5,428 nt of DNA, taken from the NCBI GenBank assembly GCA_003156795.1, contig PMHU01000340.1, forward strand, positions 282 through 5,709, given 5' to 3'. Every line of letters starts with the position of its first letter. Positions within the stretch are counted from its first letter, which is position 1. Below, piece by piece: positions 1-5,428 of the stretch. A model generated the notes under the pieces. That model worked only from the letters and a program-made list of their open reading frames with translations, was not told where the DNA came from and searched no databases. The position numbers were made by a program, and so were the translations under genes. This DNA is from Acidimicrobiaceae bacterium. GTDB taxonomy: Bacteria; Actinomycetota; Acidimicrobiia; Acidimicrobiales; Palsa-688.

Positions 1-1239
1 GACGGCTGGCTGGTACACGACCGACCGGTGCATGTGCCCTGTGACGACTCGGTTGTCCGGGTCGAAGGAGGCCATGAGCTACCGCTGCGGCGCTCACGGG
101 GTTATGCCCCCCTGCCAGTGCGGTTGCCGTTCGAGTCGGTGCCATTGGTGGCGGCCGGAGGTGAGCTCAAGAACACCTTCTGCTTAGCGGTGGGTCGTGA
201 CGCCTGGATGAGCCAGCACATCGGCGACATGGGAAGCCTGGAGACTCTCGACGCGTTCGAGCGCTCCACCCGGCAGTTCTCGAGCTTCTACCAGGTCGAC
301 CCGAGCGTCTTGGTGGCTGACGCTCACCCCGGTTACCACACGAGGCGGTGGGCCGAGGACGGGGGACCGGCCCCAGTGGAACTCGTGCAGCACCACCACG
401 CCCACGTCGCCGCGGCAATGGCGGAACACAACGTCGGGAGCGACGAGGTCGTCATCGGGTTCGCCTTCGACGGAACCGGCTATGGAGACGACGGCGCCAT
501 CTGGGGTGGTGAGGTGCTGTTGGCGGGGTACTCCGGGTACACGCGACTCCGCCACTTGCGCTATGTCCCTCTCCCCGGCGGAGACTCCGCCATACGCAAG
601 CCGTACCGGGCGGCTCTGTCGCAGCTCTGGGCGGCCGGCATCGATTGGTCGCCCGATCTGGCGCCGGTCGAAGCGGCCGGGACAGTCGAGCTGGTCCTGA
701 TCCGCCAACAGCTCGAAGGTGGGCTCGGATGCGTGCCGACGTCGAGCATGGGCCGGCTGTTCGACGGGGTCAGCTCCCTGCTAGGCATCCGCCAGGTCGT
801 CTCCTACGAGGCGCAGGCCGCGATGGAGATGGAAGCCTCGGCGGATGGCTGCTTCGACGACGCCCCCACCTACCGGTTCGCGGTGGGGGAGTCCGATTTC
901 GATCCCGGACCCGTGTTGCGCGGTCTGGTGGATGACTTGAGGGATGGAATGGAACCGGGCCGCGTGGCGGCCGGGTTCCATTTGGCCGTGGCCCACCTGG
1001 TCGGCCAAGTTGCCTCCCAGGAGCGGACGGAGTCGGGCGTCGAGACGGTCGTACTGACTGGGGGGGTGTTCCAAAACGCCATCCTTGCGTCCCTGGCTCG
1101 GAAGGAACTCGAAGGTAGAGGTTTCCTGGTGCTCGGCCATAGGCTGGTTCCACCCAACGACGGCGGGATCGCGTTGGGCCAGGCGGCCGTGGCCGCCCAC
1201 CGCCAGGCCCAGCCATCTGGGGTGGGGAGAGGGGAATGA
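1..1239 (+). CDS. hypF: Carbamoyltransferase HypF, C-terminal part (5' end outside window)
   Basis: HypF uses carbamoyl phosphate and ATP to place a carbamoyl group on the C-terminal cysteine of HypE, the first step in making the cyanide ligands of [NiFe]-hydrogenase. The frame is open from base 1. The opening residues (LVHDRPVHVPCDDSVVR) match the end of the YrdC-like domain of HypF, so the GTG at 28 is not the true start. About 412 residues are visible of a protein usually near 750. The acylphosphatase domain, the zinc-finger region and most of YrdC lie to the left. The Kae1-like domain is complete, with KNTFCLA, SQHIGDM, the metal-site motif HHHAH (bases 391-405), FDGTGYGDDG (from 466), WGGE, LPGGDSAIRKP, SMGRLFDG, LTGGVFQNA and PPNDGGIALGQ. 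I see no frameshift. The stop overlaps the next start as ATGA, so the two genes are translationally coupled. The family call is very secure. Confidence 0.97.
   Translation, partial: DGWLVHDRPVHVPCDDSVVRVEGGHELPLRRSRGYAPLPVRLPFESVPLVAAGGELKNTFCLAVGRDAWMSQHIGDMGSLETLDAFERSTRQFSSFYQVDPSVLVADAHPGYHTRRWAEDGGPAPVELVQHHHAHVAAAMAEHNVGSDEVVIGFAFDGTGYGDDGAIWGGEVLLAGYSGYTRLRHLRYVPLPGGDSAIRKPYRAALSQLWAAGIDWSPDLAPVEAAGTVELVLIRQQLEGGLGCVPTSSMGRLFDGVSSLLGIRQVVSYEAQAAMEMEASADGCFDDAPTYRFAVGESDFDPGPVLRGLVDDLRDGMEPGRVAAGFHLAVAHLVGQVASQERTESGVETVVLTGGVFQNAILASLARKELEGRGFLVLGHRLVPPNDGGIALGQAAVAAHRQAQPSGVGRGE
1224..1233 (+). promoter_or_regulatory. Ribosome binding site of the SIS-HypC fusion gene
   Basis: A purine-rich stretch (GGGGAGAGGG) inside the last codons of hypF precedes two consecutive in-frame ATG codons at 1236 and 1239. 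The GGGGAG core is 6 bases from the first ATG and 9 from the second, so it serves either start. The first ATG gives the ATGA overlap with the hypF stop. Confidence 0.6.
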
Positions 1240-1964
1240 TGTCGACAGAAGCGGCGGCGCCAGAGGGGGCGACGGACGCGGCGGCCTGGGGGCTCGCTCT
1301 GGCGTCGTTGGCGATGGCCCGGAGGTTCGCGGCCGGCGCCACGATGTGGTGCGTCGCCCCGCGGTGGCCGGCGCACGGCAGTCATGTCGCGGTCGAGTTC
1401 GTGCACCCGGTGATCGTCGGCAAAAGGGCGCTCCCGGCGGTCCACCTCGAAGCCGGGGAGCTGGTTGGTGCGGTTCGCCTGCTGTCCTGTCCCGGCGACA
1501 TCCTCCTGGCTATAGGCGGATCGGGCGATGCTGCAGTCGAAGCGGTCGTCCGCCGCTGCGAAGCGTGGGGACTGACGACCGTGTGGATCGGCGCCGGTCC
1601 GCATCCGAGCGGACCGGGGGCCGACCACTTGATCTGGGTGGATGGCGTCGACATGGCCCGGGCGGCCCGATCGGGGGAACTGGTCCTGCGCTACCACTTG
1701 CTTTGGGAACTCACCCACGTAGTGTTCGAGCACCCAGGTCTTCTCACCACCGAACAGCAGTGCCGTGACGACGTCTGCATCGCGTGTTCGGACGAGGGCC
1801 GACTGGCCGAGATCACCTCCGTCCACGACGGAAACAGGGCCGAGGTCGTGGCCGAGGGCAACGTCGAGACGGTGGACGTGAGCTTGGTGGATCAGGCCCG
1901 GCCGGGTGACCTGGTGCTCGTCCACGCCGGGGTGGCCATCACGCGAGTGGAGGAAGCCCGATAG
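1236..1964 (+). CDS. hypC: Fusion of a divergent SIS (GmhA-like) domain with a HypC/HupF hydrogenase maturation chaperone
   Basis: The protein has 242 residues. Residues about 173-242 are HypC-like: CIAC (C181, C184), VETVDVSLV, and GDLVLVHAGVAI with H230. From known E. coli HypC, Cys2 and the VLVHxG histidine (H51) matter for binding the Fe(CN)2CO precursor with HypD. C181 and H230 have the same 49-residue spacing. Residues about 10-170 look like a degenerate SIS domain. HVAVEFVHP (H50, E54) lines up with the HxxxE of phosphoheptose isomerase GmhA, and YHLLWELTH (H161) with its C-terminal catalytic-histidine helix. The usual GNGGS loop is absent, and STSGNS is reduced to GGSGDA (residues 94-99). 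A normal HypC is about 75-95 residues and begins MC, but here the codon before C181 is GTC (1773-1775), so the cysteine is truly internal. It overlaps hypF by 4 bases and the next gene by 1. The HypC domain is secure and the SIS assignment moderately so. Confidence 0.85.
   Translation: MMSTEAAAPEGATDAAAWGLALASLAMARRFAAGATMWCVAPRWPAHGSHVAVEFVHPVIVGKRALPAVHLEAGELVGAVRLLSCPGDILLAIGGSGDAAVEAVVRRCEAWGLTTVWIGAGPHPSGPGADHLIWVDGVDMARAARSGELVLRYHLLWELTHVVFEHPGLLTTEQQCRDDVCIACSDEGRLAEITSVHDGNRAEVVAEGNVETVDVSLVDQARPGDLVLVHAGVAITRVEEAR
1949..1956 (+). promoter_or_regulatory. Strong ribosome binding site deciding the GTG start of the SIS gene
   Basis: GGAGGAAG lies inside the end of the preceding gene, 7 bases before the GTG at 1964. 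It supports that GTG as the real start, which shares one base with the preceding stop (TAGTG). Confidence 0.75.
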
Positions 1965-2623
1965 TGAGCCAGGAGCCGACGTCCTTTCTTTACCCCTTCA
2001 TCGACAGCGAAGAGCGGGATGAGGTGGCGCTGGTCACCGACCTTTCCAGATCGGCCGCGGCCAAGATGGCCGAGAGCCGCCAGTTGGGGACCGTCACGAT
2101 CGAGCGGTCCTTGACCGAGTTGCAGCGGGCCGGGCAGGAGATGGCCGAAAGGTTTGGGCTCGGCGGTCGACTCTTCGCTTTCGGCAACGGTGGTAGCGCA
2201 ACCGACGCCGCCGGTATGGTCGACCTCTTTCTCTGCCCTCCCAGTGGGGTCCCGCTCCCGGCTCTCGCCCTCGTGGACGACCGGGCCGTGCTGACCGCCC
2301 TCGCCAACGACGTCGGCTATGAACTGGTCTTTTCCCGCCAGATCATCGCCCACGCTCGATCTGGAGACATCGCCGTCGGCTTCTCGACCAGCGGCGGCTC
2401 GGTCAACGTGCTGAACGCCTTCGATGAGGCGGCCAAGCGAGGCATTCTCACGCTCGGTTTCTCCGGTTACGAAGGAGGGTCGATGGCGACCAGTTCGAGC
2501 GTCGACCACCGCTTGGTGGTCGGCTCGGACAGCGTCCACCGGATCCAAGAGGCCCAGTCCGCTCTCGTCCTGGAATTGTGGTCGATCGTGCAGCGCGGCC
2601 TCAGAGACGGGGACGGCCAGTGA
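1964..2623 (+). CDS. GmhA-like SIS-domain protein (phosphoheptose isomerase family, probably without the classic catalytic residues)
   Basis: The protein has 219 residues, slightly longer than GmhA (about 190-200) because of a roughly 20-residue N-terminal lead. SIS domains bind phosphosugars. Family motifs are GNGGS (residues 74-78) followed by ATDA, LALVDDRAVLTALAND (103-116), GYELVFSRQ, the phosphate loop STSGGS (141-146) and RIQE (193-196). Known E. coli GmhA uses H61, E65, Q172 and H180 for catalysis or metal binding. By motif alignment the equivalents here are G84, L88, Q195 and L203, so only the glutamine remains and isomerase activity of this protein alone is doubtful. It starts with GTG at 1964, behind a good ribosome binding site, and its stop overlaps the hypE GTG (GTGA), so it is embedded in the hyp operon. 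A role in hydrogenase maturation is inferred from context only. A lipopolysaccharide heptose role is unlikely, with no heptose genes nearby. Confidence 0.88.
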   Translation: MSQEPTSFLYPFIDSEERDEVALVTDLSRSAAAKMAESRQLGTVTIERSLTELQRAGQEMAERFGLGGRLFAFGNGGSATDAAGMVDLFLCPPSGVPLPALALVDDRAVLTALANDVGYELVFSRQIIAHARSGDIAVGFSTSGGSVNVLNAFDEAAKRGILTLGFSGYEGGSMATSSSVDHRLVVGSDSVHRIQEAQSALVLELWSIVQRGLRDGDGQ

Positions 2624-3753
2624 CCGACGCAGTCAAGGACACTGGATCGCCAACCCGTGAGCCGCCGACCCGTGAACCCCCAACCCGTGAATCGGCCGTC
2701 TTCGAGCGGATCGAGGCCTTTAGACGGCGGAAGCCTCGGCTGCGCGACGAGGTCGTGACCCTGGCCCACGGCGCGGGGGGGAAGGCATCGGCGGCCCTGC
2801 TCGAAGCGGTCTTCTTCCCGGCCTTCGGCGGTGACTCGGTCGCCACGCCTACCGACGCCGCGGTGGTCACGCTGGCCTCAGGGGAGCGCCTGGCCTTCAG
2901 CACCGACTCGTTCGTGGTCCATCCGCTGAGATTCCCCGGTGGGTCCATCGGGCATCTGGCCGTGCACGGCACCATCAACGACCTGGCCATGATGGGGGCC
3001 CACCCCCTCGTCCTGTCGGCCGCGTTCGTGCTCGAAGAGGGGTTCCCCGTTGAAGACCTCAAGTCGGTGGTGGCCGACATGGCGGAGGCCGCAGCCACGG
3101 CCGGAGTCCCCATCGTCACGGGGGATACGAAAGTGGTGGACCGGGGGGCGGCCGATGGGATCTACATCTCGACGTCGGGTATAGGCGTCATCCCCGAGGG
3201 GCGCGATCTGGCGGCCGCTCGGGTGATCCCGGGGGATGTCGTGATCATGTCGGGGACGATGGGCGATCACGGAACCGCCGTCATGCTGGCCAGAGGGGAC
3301 CTGGCTTTGGATGCCGACATCGCATCTGACACGGCGGCCCTTCACGGCCTGGTGGAGTCGTTGCTTTCGAGCGCGCCCGCGACGCGCTGGCTGAGGGATG
3401 CCACGAGGGGGGGAGTCGGGACGGTGTGCAACGAGCTGGCCCGCGCCGCCGACGTGACCGTGGTGTTGGAGGAGTCGCTGCTCCCGGTGCTACCGGCAGT
3501 TGGTGCGGCCTGTGAGCTGCTTGGGATCGACCCTCTCTATGTGGCCAACGAAGGCAAGTTCGTGGCCGTGGTCGCGCCCGGCGAAGCCGACGCCGCGCTC
3601 GCCGCCCTTCGCGCCCATCCGCTCGGCCGGGATGCGGCCAGGATCGGCGAGATCAGGGAGGAGCCCCCCGGCATTGTGGTGCTCCGTACCCCGATCGGGG
3701 GGACCCGGATCGTAGACATGCTGGTGGGCGACCCGCTGCCCCGCATCTGCTAG
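2620..3753 (+). CDS. hypE: Hydrogenase maturation protein HypE (carbamoyl dehydratase)
   Basis: HypE receives the carbamoyl group from HypF on its C-terminal cysteine and dehydrates it with ATP to a thiocyanate, which is passed as cyanide to iron on HypC-HypD. The GTG at 2620 is chosen because it overlaps the previous stop as GTGA and has GGGGA six bases upstream. An in-frame upstream GTG at 2578 would overlap the SIS gene by 46 bases. This gives 377 residues, longer than the usual 330-350. PurM-like ATP-binding motifs are clear: LAHGAGGK (48-55), FSTDSFVV (93-100), HGTINDLAMMGA (116-127), VTGDTKVV (166-173), GDHG (215-218), DATRGGVGTVCNELA (260-274) and NEGK (310-313). The protein ends in PRIC with the acceptor cysteine C377 as last residue, so it should be functional. 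The extra length is an N-terminal extension of about 40 residues containing three PTRE[PS] repeats, which is not part of the catalytic fold. Confidence 0.97.
   Translation: MTDAVKDTGSPTREPPTREPPTRESAVFERIEAFRRRKPRLRDEVVTLAHGAGGKASAALLEAVFFPAFGGDSVATPTDAAVVTLASGERLAFSTDSFVVHPLRFPGGSIGHLAVHGTINDLAMMGAHPLVLSAAFVLEEGFPVEDLKSVVADMAEAAATAGVPIVTGDTKVVDRGAADGIYISTSGIGVIPEGRDLAAARVIPGDVVIMSGTMGDHGTAVMLARGDLALDADIASDTAALHGLVESLLSSAPATRWLRDATRGGVGTVCNELARAADVTVVLEESLLPVLPAVGAACELLGIDPLYVANEGKFVAVVAPGEADAALAALRAHPLGRDAARIGEIREEPPGIVVLRTPIGGTRIVDMLVGDPLPRIC
2650..2694 (+). repeat. Three in-frame 15-base tandem repeats in the hypE N-terminal extension
   Basis: Three consecutive 15-base units encode PTREP, PTREP and PTRES. 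ACCCGTGA is identical in the first and third-position units and nearly so in the second (all share ACCCGTGA), while the prolines vary at the third base. The unit is a multiple of three, so copy-number changes would keep the frame. The segment is proline-rich and charged and is probably a disordered tail. Confidence 0.9.
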
Positions 3754-3761
3754 GGCGGAGC

Positions 3762-3777
3762 CGGCCCGTCCGGGCCG
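3762..3777 (+). terminator. GC-rich hairpin just after hypE (first of two)
   Basis: CGGCCCG (3762-3768) pairs perfectly with CGGGCCG (3771-3777). In practice this gives a 6-bp stem with a 4-base loop, starting 8 bases after the hypE stop. No U-tract follows. It shares two bases (3776-3777) with the next hairpin. Confidence 0.45.
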
Positions 3778-3799
3778 CTCGGGATGTGGATCCCGAGCG
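3776..3799 (+). terminator. Strong 10-bp hairpin between hypE and the ABC transporter gene
   Basis: CGCTCGGGAT (3776-3785) and ATCCCGAGCG (3790-3799) form a perfect 10-bp stem with a GTGG loop. It is the strongest visible inverted repeat and lies in the only intergenic gap. It is followed by CAAAAGCGG rather than a run of T, so it is a tailless hairpin of the sort often proposed as terminators in actinobacteria. It probably ends the hyp transcript. A transcript-stabilising or processing role is an alternative. Confidence 0.55.
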
Positions 3800-3851
3800 C
3801 AAAAGCGGCGGCCGAACACCCGACCGCCCGGAAGGGTGGCAGGCTACACGG

Positions 3852-5428
3852 GTGCCGGAGGACTCGACCCGCATCACCGGGCCCTTGCGGCCGATAGAAC
3901 TCGCCACCGCGGCCGTCATGGCCGGCGTCAGCGTCGTCTTGACGGTCGTCGGTTGGTTCCTTCCGCACCTGGGCCTGATCGCCGCCTTCGCGGTGGTGCC
4001 TCTAGGAGTGGTTGCGTACCGCCATCGATTTCGGGCCCTGGCTGCGTCGGCATTCGCCGCTTCGTTGCTGAGCTTTCTCGTAGCGGGAACCGGGACGTTC
4101 TCCAACATCGTCGAGTGCTCGATCATTGGCGGCTTGGTGGGGATCGCCAAACGTCGCGGCTGGTCTTTCGCCGCGGTCGCGCTCGGAGCGTTGATAGTGG
4201 GACCGATCCTCGGAGCCGTGAGCGTCGGTCTTCTGGCGTTGTTCGGATCCCTGCGGAAGCTCACCCTCGATCAGATCCGCAACACTTGGAAGGGCGTCCA
4301 CAAGATCCTCAGTTCGGTGCCCCAACTGGCGGGGCCCCTCCACCAGATGGACCAGTTCGTCAACGCGGCCGTGCGCGACTGGTGGATCACTGTCGCGGTG
4401 CTCGTGGTGTTGACGACTCTATGGTTCGCGGTACTCGGGTGGGTGGTGCTCGGCGCCGTCCTCGAACGACTCGACCGCGTCCGGGCCACCGACCGCCTGG
4501 ACCTGACACCGAGCGACGCAGCCGTCGGGCCGCTACCAATGTCGTTGCGAGACGTCTGCTTCCGCTATCGGGGCGCAGATGACGACGCGCTGCAAGGCGT
4601 GACCCTTGACATCGAGGCGGGTGAGCTGATCGCCCTGCTGGGCGACAACGGCTCCGGCAAATCGACGCTGGCCCGGGTCCTCGCGGGCCGGCCGCCGACG
4701 TCGGGGGAAGTCGACCGCCCGGGCGACGCCGGTTTGGGCCGACCCGGGGGGACGGCCATGATCATGCAGCACCCCGAAACTCAAATACTCGGTGTTCGCG
4801 TGGCCGACGATGTCGTCTGGGGTTTGCACGACGACCATGGCGTGGACGTAGCTGCGCTCCTGGCCACGGTCGGCTTGGGCGGCATGGAGGACAGAGAGAG
4901 CTCGACGTTGTCGGGCGGGGAGCTCCAGCGGCTGGCCGTCGCGGCCGCCCTCGCCCGTAGGCCCGGGCTGCTCATATCTGATGAATCGACGGCAATGGTC
5001 GACGAGGCCGGCCGGCGGGTTCTGACGGCGCTGCTTCGCGAGCTGCCTGCGAGTCGGCGGATGGCCGTCGTGCACGTGACGCATCGTCGCGAGGAGGTCG
5101 CCGCAGCCGACCGTAGCTTCCGCCTGGCGTCAGGCCGCCTGGTTACCGGTGACGCCGTCGCCGACGGAGCCGACGGACGCGAGTTTGATGCCACGCACTT
5201 TAAGGAAGCGCCGCCCATCAAGATCGCGCCAGCGGGCGGCCCCGGCGCATTGGCCCACCCGGGGGGTCCGAATTTCGAACCCTCCCGCTTGGAAGTCGTG
5301 GGTGTGGGCCATACGTACTCGGTCGGGAGCCCGTGGGCCCAGCCTGCGCTCCACGACGTCAACCTCACCATAGAGCCGCACGAGGGAGTGCTGGTCGTGG
5401 GGGGTAACGGATCGGGCAAGTCCACCCT
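3852..5428 (+). CDS. Fused ECF-type ABC transporter: DUF2232/S-component-like membrane domain plus two ATPase domains (3' end outside window)
   Basis: The frame stays open to the right edge, with 525 complete codons visible. Residues 17-132 are mostly hydrophobic, with about five membrane spans (near 17-37, 40-56, 61-80, 86-100, 105-132). A polar amphipathic stretch (133-177) follows, then a last span (178-205). This layout, including LPHLG and a YRHRFRAL turn, resembles DUF2232 or ECF substrate-binding components. ABC domain 1 runs from about 230, with Walker A GDNGSGKST (264-272), Q-loop Q306 followed by HPETQ, signature LSGGE (353-357), Walker B LLISDE (D377, E378) and switch H411. All key residues are intact. 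A Gly/Pro-rich linker (about 425-478) leads to domain 2 from about 480, cut at its Walker A GGNGSGKST (517-525). The order matches Mycobacterium Rv2326c, whose partner Rv2325c is a CbiQ-like permease. GTG 3852 is chosen for start position; ATG 3918 is the alternative but would cut into the first span. The substrate is unknown. It lies behind two hairpins, so it is probably not part of the hyp operon. Confidence 0.88.
   Translation, partial: MPEDSTRITGPLRPIELATAAVMAGVSVVLTVVGWFLPHLGLIAAFAVVPLGVVAYRHRFRALAASAFAASLLSFLVAGTGTFSNIVECSIIGGLVGIAKRRGWSFAAVALGALIVGPILGAVSVGLLALFGSLRKLTLDQIRNTWKGVHKILSSVPQLAGPLHQMDQFVNAAVRDWWITVAVLVVLTTLWFAVLGWVVLGAVLERLDRVRATDRLDLTPSDAAVGPLPMSLRDVCFRYRGADDDALQGVTLDIEAGELIALLGDNGSGKSTLARVLAGRPPTSGEVDRPGDAGLGRPGGTAMIMQHPETQILGVRVADDVVWGLHDDHGVDVAALLATVGLGGMEDRESSTLSGGELQRLAVAAALARRPGLLISDESTAMVDEAGRRVLTALLRELPASRRMAVVHVTHRREEVAAADRSFRLASGRLVTGDAVADGADGREFDATHFKEAPPIKIAPAGGPGALAHPGGPNFEPSRLEVVGVGHTYSVGSPWAQPALHDVNLTIEPHEGVLVVGGNGSGKST

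Noticed and set aside
28..30. GTG at 28 as the start of hypF
   Set aside because: The residues encoded from base 1 already match the HypF YrdC-region sequence, so the gene continues to the left of the window.
870..1925. 351-codon open frame on the minus strand
   Set aside because: It lies opposite hypF and the HypC fusion, both with clear family motifs. Long antisense frames are expected in high-GC coding DNA, and its translation shows no recognisable domain.
2578..2619. Upstream GTG start for hypE at 2578
   Set aside because: It would overlap the SIS gene by 46 bases and add an Arg-rich stretch unlike HypE. The GTGA overlap at 2620 fits the coupling seen at the other junctions.
3786..3788. 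In-frame GTG in the hairpin loop as the start of the transporter
   Set aside because: It would place the start inside a strong hairpin with no usable ribosome binding site and add a stretch of about 22 residues unlike a membrane-protein N-terminus.
3653..4264. 203-codon minus-strand open frame across the intergenic region
   Set aside because: It crosses both hairpins and opposes hypE and the transporter, and its composition is low-complexity Arg/Pro/Thr. No family is recognisable.
3836..4582. 248-codon + strand open frame overlapping the start of the transporter
   Set aside because: Its translation is Arg/Gly/Pro-rich with no motifs. The frame beginning at 3852 gives a hydrophobic membrane domain running straight into an ABC ATPase, so this one is a shadow.
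1..5428. CRISPR arrays, tRNA or rRNA genes, insertion sequences, attachment sites
   Set aside because: Apart from the 15-base hypE repeat and the post-hypE hairpins I saw no spaced direct repeats, transposase frames or tRNA-like folds, and nearly every base is in a confident gene.

Overview
The window is high-GC throughout and almost fully coding on the + strand. The genes use GTG starts freely and are packed with 1-4 base overlaps. This style, together with the kinds of genes present, points to an actinobacterium (chromosome or metagenome contig). Acidimicrobiia or a relative is possible, but the window cannot fix the genus.

Bases 1-3753 are four translationally coupled genes of a [NiFe]-hydrogenase maturation (hyp) operon. 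They are the C-terminal half of hypF (cut by the window edge), a fusion of a divergent SIS domain to a HypC domain, a stand-alone GmhA-like SIS protein, and hypE. HypF and HypE are known to work in sequence: HypF makes a carbamoyl adduct on the C-terminal cysteine of HypE, and HypE dehydrates it to a thiocyanate that becomes the cyanide ligands of the active-site iron. HypC normally works with HypD to carry that iron. hypD, hypA, hypB and the hydrogenase subunits are not in the window. The slot where hypD often sits (hypC-hypD-hypE) is taken by the SIS gene.

The most interesting feature is the pair of SIS domains. The HypC-fused copy has lost the phosphate-binding loops but keeps residues that line up with the catalytic and metal residues of GmhA. 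The stand-alone copy has the reverse pattern. They look like two halves of one composite enzyme or sensor, physically attached to the HypC iron chaperone.

Bases 3754-3851 are a short intergenic region with two adjacent GC-rich perfect hairpins, probably the end of the hyp transcript. From 3852 to the right edge runs an unfinished reading frame for a fused energy-coupling-factor-type ABC transporter. It has a multi-spanning DUF2232/S-component-like membrane domain, a complete ABC ATPase, and the start of a second ATPase. Its architecture resembles mycobacterial Rv2326c, and its substrate is unknown.
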